Of a DNA stretch of 64,000 nt, positions 33,823 to 43,332 are shown piece by piece (the first letter of the stretch is position 1; every line of letters starts with the position of its first letter). The stretch is from Chlorocebus sabaeus (taxonomy: Eukaryota; Chordata; Mammalia; Primates; Cercopithecidae). The translations under genes and the position numbers were made by a program. The notes beneath the pieces were generated by a model. It was not told where the DNA came from and did no database searches. It was given only the letters and a program-made list of their open reading frames with translations. The stretch lies in NCBI RefSeq assembly GCF_047675955.1, contig NC_132904.1, forward strand, positions 4,961,501 through 5,025,500. Direction: 5' to 3'.

Positions 33823-34696
33823 TTGACTTAGGGTGGTGTGGCGCACGCCTGAACTGTAATCCTATGACACACAAGTCACCCGAAGTTGAATGATAAATGC
33901 GGTACATCACACCCTGGTGCTCCTGGAAGCACCACAGTGTGCGGCGCTGTTCTCTCGGCTGCACAGTTCTTTCCTTCCATGCTTCGTTCTCAGGGTGGCT
34001 CCCTTCTAGGCTGTAGGCTGGTGAGGATGCTCCCCGTGCCTGACCCTTGCCAGATGCGCTCTGAAACTGGTTCAACTTTCGGAGAGGACGGTGATGATAA
34101 CGAGAAAGCGGTCACCAAACACGACTCTGCCATTGTGTTCTTGCACTCCACCTCTCCGTCCTCGGTGGTACCCAGACGCCATGGCTCAGCGTGCAGGACC
34201 TGGTGTTCTGAGAAGCACCCAGAAGTGCAGGAGAGGTTAGCATCTCACAGATAAACTTCTTAAAAAACGGAGGTGAGAGTCATTGAACATGGATGAATCA
34301 TTTTCAAGTGAACAACTCAGTGGTGTTTACTGCATTAATGAGTTGTGCAACCACCACCTCCCTCAAGATTTAAAACACTGTCATCACCCCAAAAGCCCTG
34401 GAGCCCTTGAGGAGTCGCTCCTCATCCTCTGCCACCCTCTACCATGGGGTAAACTCTTAACAGTGGGAGAGAAGTGATGGGCAGCCAGGCTGACAAACAC
34501 CCTCCTCCCTCCTCTCTGTGGGCCACTTAGAGGTGCGGTTCCTGCTGGGACACCTGGGGTGCTTCTGCCCAAGACCCCTCTGGTTCCCGTGCCTGTGCCT
34601 TCTTCATGGTCCTCTTCCTCACTCCCCCCCCTCGGCTGATCCCTCCCTCAGCCAGGGTCGGCACCGACGTCCTGGCCTCAGGCTCTGCGTCCTAGA
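33823..34696. other. Mostly single-copy interval
   Basis: 34300-34390 ('gtgaacaactcagtggtgtt', 'gttgtgcaaccaccacctc') looks like a small reversed L1M 3' UTR fragment. The rest is unassigned; no gene seen. Confidence 0.4.
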
Positions 34697-34841
34697 GCAG
34701 AGCTTCTCAAAGCATGCGGTGCGGGGGGATCAGGGGATCTTATCACAGTGCACATTGTGGCTCACTGGGTCCAATGGGCCAGTCTAACAAGCTTCCAGGT
34801 GATGTCAACGTGGCTGGTCGCTTGACCACGTTTTGAGTGGC
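34697..34841 (+). mobile_element. MER5A (hAT-Charlie), sense
   Basis: 'cagagcttctcaaagcatg' at the left, 'ccagtctaacaagcttccag', 'gtgatgtcaacgtggctggt' and 'gaccacgttttgagtgg' at the right are the MER5A landmarks including both terminal regions. Confidence 0.85.
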
Positions 34842-34971
34842 CCAGCTCCAGAGGCCCCTAAGACAAGTGCCGGCTGTGCTGGTGGAGCCCAGGACGCTGC
34901 CCCGTGGCACAGTGCCTGAGGCTGAGTAGTGTGCACTGTGCCTGTCTTCTAGAGGATGGCACTGGGGTTTG

Positions 34972-35392
34972 GGTGAGTGTGCCGGGCTGCTGAAACAAGG
35001 TTCCACACACAGCAGGGCTGAAAGCAACAAAGTTTCCTTCCCTCACTGTTGCGGAAGCCAAAAGTCCGAAATCAAGGTGTCGGCCAGATTGGTTCCTCCT
35101 GGAGCCTCTGAGGGGCTGTGGGAGGCTGTGGGCAGTCTTCAGTGTTCGTTCCCCCAGTCTCCTCCTCCGCCTTTGCCTGGCCTTCTTCCCTCGGTGTGTC
35201 CATATGCCTCTGAATCTCCCTCTCCTTAGAACAATGCCAGGCTTTGCATCTGGGGCCCACCCTAGCCCAGAACGACCTCATCTTCACTTGATTATATCTG
35301 TCAAGACCTTATTTCCAAAGAAGGGCACATTCACAGGCACGGGGGTTAGGATGTGGACATAACTTTTTATGGGGACACAATCCAACCTTATA
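34972..35392 (-). mobile_element. MLT1-type LTR, antisense
   Basis: 'ccgggctgctgaaacaagg', 'gtccgaaatcaaggtgtcgg', 'ctggggcccaccctagccca', 'gacctcatcttcacttgatt', 'cattcacaggcacgggggtt', 'atggggacacaatccaacc'. Near-complete solitary LTR. Confidence 0.87.
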
Positions 35393-35506
35393 CAGGGCCC
35401 AAGGGAATGCTGCCAGCTGAGAGTGGGGCCAGGCTGCAAACATCACAGTTCCCCCTTCTTCCTGCCCACTGCTGCTCCTGGTGACACAGGACCTGCCTTG
35501 AGGGCT

Positions 35507-35782
35507 GGAGGCTCAGGAGAGGAGAGGCTGGAGGCTCAGGAGAGGGGAGGTTGGAGGCTCAGGAGAGGAGGGGCTGGAGGCTCAGGAGAGGAGGGGTTGG
35601 AGGCTCAGGAGAGGAGGGGCTGGAGGCTCAGGAGAGGAGAGGCTGGAGGCTCAGGAGAGGAGAGGCTGGAGGCTCAGGAGAGGAGGGGCTGGAGGCTCAG
35701 GAGAGGGGAGGTTGGAGGCTCAGGAGAGGAGAGGCTGGAGGCTCAGGAGAGGGGAGGTTGGAGGCTCAGGAGAGGAGACAGA
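35507..35782. repeat. 23-bp minisatellite, 12 units
   Basis: Core 'ggaggctcaggagaggag' recurs at exactly 23-bp steps from 35507 to 35760 with no indel. Two positions vary, giving endings 'gaggct', 'ggggct', 'ggggtt' and 'gaggtt'. Since 23 is not a multiple of three, the reading frame rotates with a 69-bp period; the open frames here (145 and 133 codons) encode a 23-residue repeat and are by-products. Confidence 0.97.
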
Positions 35783-35962
35783 AACTGCTCTCATCAGAGA
35801 CTTTGACACAGGGGCATACCGACACCTCCCCTGAAGGACCTGCACACTTTGGGCGCAGTGGGATGCTCCTAGTCATCCTTCAAAACCCAGCTCAGAATTC
35901 CCCTTTCCTGAATGTTGACTCTAGGCAGGTTTCCTCTCAGTTTCTGCTGTGACCACAGAGCA

Positions 35963-36266
35963 CTTTTTTTTTTTTTTTTTTTAGACGGAGTCTTGCTCTG
36001 TCGCCTAGGCCGGAGTGCAGTGGTGCAAGCTCGGCTCACTGCAAGCCCCACCTCCTGGGTTCACGCCATTCTCCCACCTCAGCCTCCCGAGTAGCTGAGA
36101 CTACAGGCGCCCACCACCATACCCAGCTAATTTTGTTTTTGTATTTTTAGTAGAGACGGGGTTTCACAGTGTTAGCCAGGATGGTCTTGATCTCCCGACC
36201 TCATGATCCACCCTCGTCGGCCTCCCAAAGTGCTGGGATTACAGGCGTGAGCCACCGCGCCCAGCC
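35963..36266 (-). mobile_element. AluY-type element, antisense
   Basis: Diagnostic Y-type text: 'gttagccaggatggtcttga', 'ctcccgacctcatgatccac', 'gcaagctcggctcactgcaa'. T-run of ~19. The target duplication 'accacagagca' is at 35952-35962 and again directly after the element (36268-36278), perfectly conserved. Confidence 0.96.
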
Positions 36267-37109
36267 AACCACAGAGCATTTTATCTGCAGCTTGATTACC
36301 CTCCCATCAGCCAACAGCACAGCCACCTGGCAGGTGCTCAGGCCCCAAACCTCATAGCTGCCCGTGGTGTTTCTCTTATGGTCCCATCCTGCAGCTCAAC
36401 AAGGTCCGTTGGCACAACCGAGACCTGCGTCCAGAACCCCGCATCGCCCCTGCTTTAGCCTCACCCTGCGGTGGCTGTCAGCCTCTCTATAGCTGCCCTT
36501 CTCCTCCCCAGTCGCCCCTCACCTGGCTTTCCCCATCTTGGCCAGGGCAGGCCTAGCACAGACTCCGTCCAGGCCACTTCCCTTTTAAGGCCCCCTCGAG
36601 GCCCCCCCCCCAAGCCCACAGTTCAATTCCCACGTCCTTAGCGTCATGGTCGGGAAAGATGCTTTGCCCTGGGCCTTGGCAGTGGCCGCCCCGCCCACCT
36701 CTCCTCCTCCTTCAGTCCCTCCACAGTCACCACTCTGCCTCCTTGCTGGGCCTTGGGAAATCGGACACACTCCTCATTCAAGCCTGTGGCGCTGACTGCT
36801 TTCTGTGCCCAGAGCAGTCCTCTCCCTGGGGGTCCCACTACCCTCCTGCAGTTGTAAGCTCCTCACAGCGGCCTTCCTCGGCTGCCCTGCAGACAAGGGT
36901 GTCCCCATCACCCTGGAGCCTTCGCCTCTGCTTCATTCTCTCCATAGAGCTGCGCTCCACCGGGAGTTCTGTTACCTGTGGATTATGGTTTTCAAATCCA
37001 TCTCCTTTATGGGAAATACAAGGTCCATGACGGCAGGGGCTAGAACAGTGCCTGCTCCTGGAAGATGCCTGTGCTGGGCGGGAAGGTGACCCCATAGCGT
37101 CCATGGCCT
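36267..37109. other. Mostly single-copy interval
   Basis: 36990-37075 ('gtccatgacggcaggggct', 'agaacagtgcctgctcct') resembles an L2 3' end in sense orientation. The rest is C-rich single-copy DNA. The 123-codon plus frame at 36659-37030 has no motif. Confidence 0.45.
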
Positions 37110-37940
37110 TTCTAGGACCTCAGGGATCTCCCATGGAAATAGGGTGGGTGCAGATAGAAGATGTAATAAGCTAACACGAGGTCAGAATGGAGGCGGGTGG
37201 GCCCTAAATCCAATGGGTTCTTTGAAGAAGAAGGACATTTGATTACAGGGACACAGACAGGAGGAGGCCATGTGACTACTGGAGGGGAGACTATTCGGCC
37301 ATGAACCAAGCAATGCTAAGGACGCCACCAACCACCAGAAGCCAGACAAGGCAAGGTAGGCTCCTCCTCTGGAGCCTTCAGAGACAGTGTGGCCATGTTA
37401 GTCCATTTTCTGTTGTTATCACTAATTACCTGGGTGATTTATGAAGAAAAGATATTTATTTCTCACGGTTCTGAAGGCTGGGAAGTCCCAGGTTGAGGGG
37501 TGCCTCTGATGTGGCGCTTCTTGCTGGCAGGGACTCTCTGCAGAGTCCCGAGGGGGCACAGGGCCTCAGACGCCCGGGAGCTCATCTCAGTTCATATGGC
37601 TGAACTGAGTTTCATCATAGACCCACTCTCATGATAACTACCCCACTCCCTCCATAAGCCATGAATCCCTTATCCCCTGAATGGATTAATCCACTCTCAA
37701 AGGCAGGATCCTCATGGCCCAGAAACTTCCTGAAGGTCCTACCTCTCAAGATGACTGCACTGGGAACCATGTTTCCAATACATGAGCTTTCGGGGGACAG
37801 AGTTAAACCGTATCGCATTGTCCCTGCTGACATTTTGATTCCGGATCGCTGGCCTCTGAAACTATGAGGGAGTAAATGTCTATTGTTTTTAAGACACCCA
37901 GTGTATGGGACTTTGTCATAGCAGCTACAGGGGATGAAAG
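37110..37940 (+). mobile_element. MLT1-type LTR (sense), split by another LTR
   Basis: Left part to ~37395: 'gtgggccctaaatccaatgg', 'ggaggccatgtgactactgg', 'gccaccaaccaccagaagcc', 'ctggagccttcagagacagt'. The right part resumes at ~37818: 'ccctgctgacattttgattc', 'ttgtttttaagacacccagt', 'gactttgtcatagcagctac'. Joined, the two parts read continuously along the MLT1 consensus, so the middle LTR is a younger insertion. Confidence 0.8.
37396..37817 (-). mobile_element. MaLR LTR (MLT1/MST-like) nested in MLT1
   Basis: Reverse LTR text: 'tgttagtccattttctgttg' at the start, 'gatatttatttctcacggtt', 'cccatcatag'-like 'catcatagacccactctcat', 'ccatgtttccaatacatgag', 'tttcgggggacagagttaaa' at the end. The expected 5-bp target duplication is not clear (ggcca versus ttgtc). 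It contains a perfect 9-bp-stem palindrome at 37586-37609. Confidence 0.75.
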
Positions 37941-38360
37941 CACGTCTTACACGTCCCAACATATTCATGGAATGAATGAATGGACGGATGGGTGGTGGGG
38001 GATGGACAAGGCAGCGCATTCCACTTCTCTCAGGGCTTTGCCATGACCAGGTGGGTGGGTCTCCCCACCCGTAAGTCACGCAAAGCCATGAGCTGTGTCT
38101 TCTTTGTCTAGGCGTCTCTGCCACACAGTAGACCCTTAGTGCACATCTGCATCGTGGACACCTGTGGAAATCTGGCCACGCAGTGCTGGTGACCACGTGG
38201 CACAGTGTGTGGCACCAATTGTGTCCCGAGTCCAGAGGTATAGTGTGAAGGAGCGTGGAAGGCTGTTTAGACCCTCTGAGGCCACCCAGGCAGCCAGAGG
38301 AGCTGGGGCTCTGGGGAGGGAGGTTCTGAGCAAAGACACGCACGGCCCTGCCAGCAGCCC
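37941..38360. other. Short unassigned interval before the G-rich array
   Basis: 37960-38010 has 'aatgaatgaatggacggatg', perhaps an L2 tail. Otherwise nothing recognised. Confidence 0.4.
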
Positions 38361-39592
38361 ATGGAGTGCAGACTGCAGATTGTGGACTATGGAGTGTGGA
38401 GTGTGGGGTGTGGGGTGTGGACTGTGGGGTGTGGAGTGTGGAGTGTGGAGTGTGGGGTGTGGAGTGTGGAGTGTGGACTATGGAGTGTGGGGTGTGGAGT
38501 GTGGAGTGTGGAGTGTGGAGTGTGGAGTGTGGGGTGTGGGGTGTGGACTGTGGGGTGTGGACTGTGGGGTGTGGAGTGTGGGGTGTGGAGTGTGGAGTGT
38601 GGGGTGTGGGGTGTGGACTGTGGGGTGTGGAGTGTGGGGTGTGGAGTGTGGAGTGTGGAGTGTGGACTATGGAGTGTGGGGTGTGGAGTGTGGGGTGTGG
38701 GGTGTGGACTGTGGGGTGTGGAGTGTGGGGTGTGGAGTGTGGAATGTGGAGTGTGGGGTGTGGACTGTGGGGTGTGGAGTGTGGAGTGTGGAGTGTGGAG
38801 TGTGGACTATGGAGTGTGGGGTGTGTAGTGTGGAGTGTGGGGTGTGGGGTGTGGAGTGTGGAGTGTGGGGTGTGGGGTGTGGGGTGTGGAGTGTGGGGTG
38901 TGGACTATGGAGTATGGGGTATACTGTGGAGTGTGGGGTGTGGAGTGTGGAATGTGGGGTATACTGTGGGGTGTGGGGTGTGGAATGTGGGGTATACTGT
39001 GGAATGTGGGGTATACTGTGGAGTGTGGGGTGCGGAGTGTGGAGTGTGGGGTATACTGTGGGGTATACTGTGGAGTGTGGGGTGTGGAGTGTGGAGTGTG
39101 GGGTGCGGACTGTGGAGTGTGGGGTGTGGACTGTGGAATGTGGGGTATACTGTGGAATGTGGGGTATACTGTGGAATGTGGGGCATACTGTGGGGTGTGG
39201 GGTGTGGGGTATACTGTGGGGTGTGGGGTGTGGACTGTGGAATGTGGGGTATACTGTGGAGTGTGGGGTATACTGTGGAGTGTGGGGTACGGAGTGTGGA
39301 ATGTGGGGCATACTGTGGGGTGTGGGGTGTGGGGTATACTGTGGGGTGTGGGGTGTGGACTGTGGAATGTGGGGTATACTGTGGAGTGTGGGGTATACTG
39401 TGGAGTGTGGGGTGCGGAGTGTGGAATGTGGGGTATACTGTGGAGTGTGGACAGTAGAGTGCGAAGTGCAGAGTGGAGTGTGGGGTGTGGACTGCGGACT
39501 GCGGAGTGAGGACTGTGGGGTGCGGAGTCCGGCGTGTGGAGTGAGGACTGCCAAGTGCAGAGTGCCAAGAGCGCCAAGTGCGGGGTGTGGAG
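38361..39592. repeat. G-rich heptanucleotide minisatellite (GTGTGGR), ~1.2 kb
   Basis: The array is built from 7-bp units GTGTGGA, GTGTGGG and CTGTGGA/G. In 38390-38910 they form almost pure runs. From 38915 the unit 'gtgggg' is regularly followed by 'tatact' (about 17 occurrences), giving a second, longer pattern, and 39180-39304 is repeated almost exactly at 39305-39429. Both edges decay into cousins of the unit ('gcagactgcagattgtgg', 'gtgcagagtgccaagagc'). The plus strand is strongly G-rich with GGGG runs 3 bp apart (38867-38884). Because 7 bp x 3 = 21 bp, each frame encodes a heptapeptide repeat; the 519-codon plus frame (38164-39723) and the His/Thr/Pro-rich minus frames of up to 359 codons follow from the repeat structure. 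Confidence 0.98.
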
Positions 39593-39844
39593 CGTCGCCT
39601 TTGCCCCAGAAATTGCACCCAAGGCAACCCTTCGTCTCCCGCCTGCAGATGCTGGCAGAGAATTTCCTGGAAGCCGCTGTGACATTTCGGAGGGCCCTCG
39701 GGGCCTTCAAGGAACTCTCATGACAATGCGAAGCAGCCCCACTCACACAATGATCTCACTGTGGCTGGTGGAGTTTTTTTGGTGGTTAATCAAAATCAAA
39801 AGACTTCTAGTCCGGAGAGTCATTGAATCATCCAAAACATTTCT

Positions 39845-39958
39845 TAACAAGTCCCCCAGGAGCCACCGCCCACCCCGCCCGCCATGTTCCCCCCACCTCA
39901 CTAACAAGTCCCCCAGGAACCACCACCCACCCCGCCTCCCATGTTCCCCTCACCTCAC
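39845..39958. repeat. 57-bp tandem duplication
   Basis: 'taacaagtcccccagga' starts both copies (39845 and 39902). They differ at a handful of positions (for example 'gccaccgcc' versus 'accaccacc'). 57 bp is 19 codons, so an open frame passes through, but with no other coding evidence. Confidence 0.93.
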
Positions 39959-40587
39959 TTTCCACCCCAGTGGATGCTGTTGAAGTTTTAGAACCAGAGA
40001 ATCAGGAAATCAATTCCTCTGGAATCACCTGGGAAAGATTCCCCTCTCTCCAGGTGAACTCCATTCCTGGAGGTTCAAGGGCAGGGAAACACAAGCATGT
40101 GGCCCATAGTTGTTTAACGCCATCCTCTGCCCTTTTGGAGACGATGGGCCACGCCCAGGGATGGGATTAGTCAAACATCTTCTTGACTGTTTTGGGTTCA
40201 GGAACACCCTACATGGATTTGCCAAGTGATTTCTTGTGTAATTATTAGGCCCGAGTGTATTCCAAGGGAAATGCAGTCCTCGTGTCTGTGATTCACCCAG
40301 ACTCCATTCAGCAACACGTGTTGCAAGCACTCGCTGGTGTCTGAGATGCCCTTGGTACCTCCTAAGAGGCTCTCCTTGACTCCTCCCCACTGCCCATTGT
40401 AAGCAGGAGGTTGATTTGTGCCAACTTCCAGTGAACCTGAGTACTACAGGAATCCAGCTCAGCTTGAAATTCAAAACCCTGGAATTTCTAGAGGGTTCTC
40501 TTGGTGTCCAAACATCCTCGCCCCTTCAGTGGAAACCAGTCTCCACCTCAGAGTAATAACCGGAAGGAAAAGCCCAGAGCAAGAAGC

Positions 40588-40625
40588 CAGTGGCACCAGG
40601 TCCTCACAGTGGCACCAGGTCCTCA
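40588..40625. repeat. 19-bp perfect tandem duplication
   Basis: 'cagtggcaccaggtcctca' occurs at 40588-40606 and again at 40607-40625 without a mismatch. Confidence 0.95.
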
Positions 40626-42683
40626 GGCCTCCAGAGGCCAGGCTGGCTTCCAGGAGCAGGTGCAAGTGCCAGATCTGGCAGCCTGGCCTCCTTTAGGCTC
40701 CTGTTCTTGAAGCATGGATCTGAGGCTGAGATTGAAAAAAACCAACATGATCCCAGCTGTCCTCTGCTCTGAGGCCTGAGCTGACCCTCAGGGTCTGCCC
40801 CCAGCTCCTTCTTCAGACTGGACTGGCCCCATGGCCCCCCTGGGGGGCTGGAGATGCAGCCTCCCTTCCTAGAGCTCCTGGTACTTCTGATGCCATGCGT
40901 TGGCCAGAGCACCCAACCTCTGGAGATGCGGGACCCCCATTCACCTTGTCCCCGTATACTCCACCGAGAGTCACAGTTGCCTTTGGGGGCTCACTTTCCT
41001 CACTTGTCTCAGGTCCAGTGAGATGTGATTGTTCCATGAATCTAAAAGCAGAACGTTCTGGTCCAAGTGGAGGCCCTGGCAAAGCTGCCTTTCCTATCTC
41101 TAATTAGGTGGCTCCATGACTCACGCATCATAAACCCAGGTCCTCAAGAAATGTCTTAAGGAGGTGGAGGGTTCTCAGAATGAACCCACAGCCTGAGCCC
41201 CCGGCCCAATGTTACATGCGCCGGCGCCAGACACCTTCTTCCCACTGTAGTGGGAGCAAGTTCGATGCTAAGAATAAGAGCTAGAATGAGGCTTTGCCTC
41301 CGGGGTTTCAGTGGAGGCTGGGGAGTGGAACCAGGGCAGGGATTGGCTTGGCAGATTGTGCTGCTCTGGTGTGTGACATCCTGGGACACTCTTCTCCTCT
41401 CCTATGGAGGCCCTGGGATTGCGGTCACCGTCTGCGGTGGGTTGTGGAGGGGGGCAGGCAGAGAAAAGGTTTACAAGACCCTGATCCATCACCAAGCCCA
41501 GCAACCAGCCATTGTCCCCTTAGGGGTGCAGAGAGTGGTCCTGTGTGCAGTGGCACCAGCATTATCAGCTCAGAGAAAGCAGCCATGGCCCTGTGGAGTG
41601 TGGTTGAGTGGGAGGAAGTAAGGAGAAAGTGGAGGGACGGCCAGGGTAGGTGGGGCGGATGAGAAGCGGGGATGGGGGTGGGGCCCGGCCCCAGAGACTT
41701 TTCTCCAGCAGAACACAGAACCATAGGAGCGGTATTTTTCCTACTTCCAGGCCAAATGGGCTTGCACGGGAAGCCTGCTCCAGTTCATGGGGAGGTGATG
41801 GTCTATGGGAACCAGAGAAGCCCGCCCTGCACCCAACGGCTGCTTCCTGTAATGTGTTCTGCCCCCAGGGAATTCCCACGGAGCTGCCCAGGAGGAGCCG
41901 GGCCAGCGGGCAGCCGGGCCTTCCTGCCAGGCCAATGCCAGGGTGAGTTCCGGCGCCTGTGTTGCTCTGCGGCCCAGGCTGGGCCGTGGCAGGCGGGTCC
42001 CTCTCCCAGGGTCTTTGTCCTTTCCCTGCCTTCCCAGGAGGGGCCGGGCCCTTGGAAAGGGGGAGGAAGACAAGGGAGAAAAGGGAGAGAAACTGGCTCC
42101 CAGCACTCAAAATAGCCATCTCCTTCTATGTGTTGATTTTCTTTAAGCTGGGCTGGGGTGGAGGCCAGGAGCGGGGCGTGTGACGCTGATTTTCAATTCC
42201 TCCTGTGAGATTCCAGTCAGGTGGCACTCAAGCAGAGACTTCCTCCCTTCTGAGACAGGGAAGTGCCTCCGTGGAGGGGAGAGGCCTCAGCTCTGCAGAG
42301 GAGCCTGGGGTGCTGAGGGTGTGGGTGCTGAGTTGGGTGGTAGAGGGGTGGCCCTGCAGATACAGGGTCTTACTCACGCACAGCTGCAGCGTCCCCGCGC
42401 AGGGGGGCTTCAGGCCCTCGGGAGCAAATTCTGGCAAGTTCGTAAGTTTAATTTTTTCAGTGGATGAGGCATTCACATGGTTACAAAACCTAAAAGTAGG
42501 CAATGAAGGGAAGCCACAGCTTCCTTGGTCCACTGCAGCTGAAAGGCTGTGGGCACCGGCACACGCCGTCTTACCTCTCCCTTCTATATCCTGCTGTGGC
42601 AAATGCTGCCTCACTGTTGGGCACGTTGCTTCTTCATGCCATGGTCTAACCAGGTCCTTGGAGCCTTCCAGAACTCTGGGGCC

Positions 42684-43332
42684 TGAAAGGTCTCCCTTCC
42701 TTCCCGTCTCTTTCCCTCTCCCTCCCATCCTCTCTTCCTTCCTCTCTCCCTTCCCTTCCTTTCCCCCGCCTTCGCTCCCTTCCCCTCCCTTCCCTCCCTC
42801 CCCTCCCCTCCCTCCCTCCCTTCTTTCTTTCCTTCCTTCCTTCTTTCCTAACTTCCTTCCTTCCTTCCTTCCTTCCTTCCTTCCTTCCTTCCTCCTTTCC
42901 TTCCTTCCTTCCTCCCTTCCTTCCTCCCTCCCTCCCTCCTTCCTTCCTTCCTCCTTTCCTTCCTTCCTTCCTCCTTCCCTCCCTCCCTCCTTCCTTCCTT
43001 CCTCCTTTCCTTCCTTCCTTCCTCCCTTCGTTCCTCCCTCCCTTCCTCCCTCTCTCCTTCCTTCCTTCCTTCCTTCCTTCCTTCCTTCCTTCCTTCCTTC
43101 CTCCTTTCCTTCCTTCCTTCCTCCCTTCGTTCCTCCCTCCCTTCCTCCCTCTCTCCTTCCTTCCTTCCTTCCTTCCTTCCTTCCTTCCTTCCTTCCCTCC
43201 CTCCCTCCCTCCCTCCCTCCTTCCTTCCCTCCCTTCCTCCCTCCTTCCTTCCTTCCCTCCCTCCCTCCTTCCCTCCTTCCTTCCTTCCTTCCCTCCCTCC
43301 CTCCCTCCCTCCTTCCTTCCTCCCTTCCTTGA
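42684..43332. repeat. Pyrimidine tract (CCTT/CCCT)n, ~650 bp
   Basis: Almost uninterrupted plus-strand pyrimidine made of CCTT and CCCT tetranucleotides. Landmark words 'cctcccttcgttcctccctc' at 43021 and 43120 show a 99-bp internal duplication, including the rare G. A mirror-symmetric polypyrimidine tract of this length can form a triplex (H-DNA). The 375-codon plus frame and 263-codon minus frame through it are low-complexity by-products. Confidence 0.97.

Larger units (their letters stand above)
39593..42683. other. Single-copy interval of 3.1 kb
   Basis: Apart from two small tandem duplications (39845-39958, 40588-40625) no repeat could be named. GC content is high from 40560 to 42420, with many overlapping frames on both strands (for example 41565-42119 minus, 184 codons) but no domain, start context or codon bias that would support a gene. 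Unrecognised exons remain possible. Confidence 0.4.

Noticed and set aside
35507..35782. CRISPR-like regularly spaced repeats
   Set aside because: Units are contiguous with no unique spacers and the DNA is clearly primate. The same applies to 12190-13148 and 44721-44840.
38164..39723. 519-codon open frame as a novel repetitive protein gene
   Set aside because: It exists because 7-bp units lacking stop triplets cycle through all frames; long frames also exist on the opposite strand. No promoter, splice or codon evidence supports it.
41650..42119. Possible GC-rich first exon or CpG island
   Set aside because: CpG density seems moderate by eye and no splice-donor, promoter or conserved frame could be argued; a computed CpG ratio would be needed.
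42205..43332. 375-codon plus-strand frame rich in Ser, Pro, Leu and Phe
   Set aside because: It is the translation of the CCTT/CCCT tract; flanks have no coding features.
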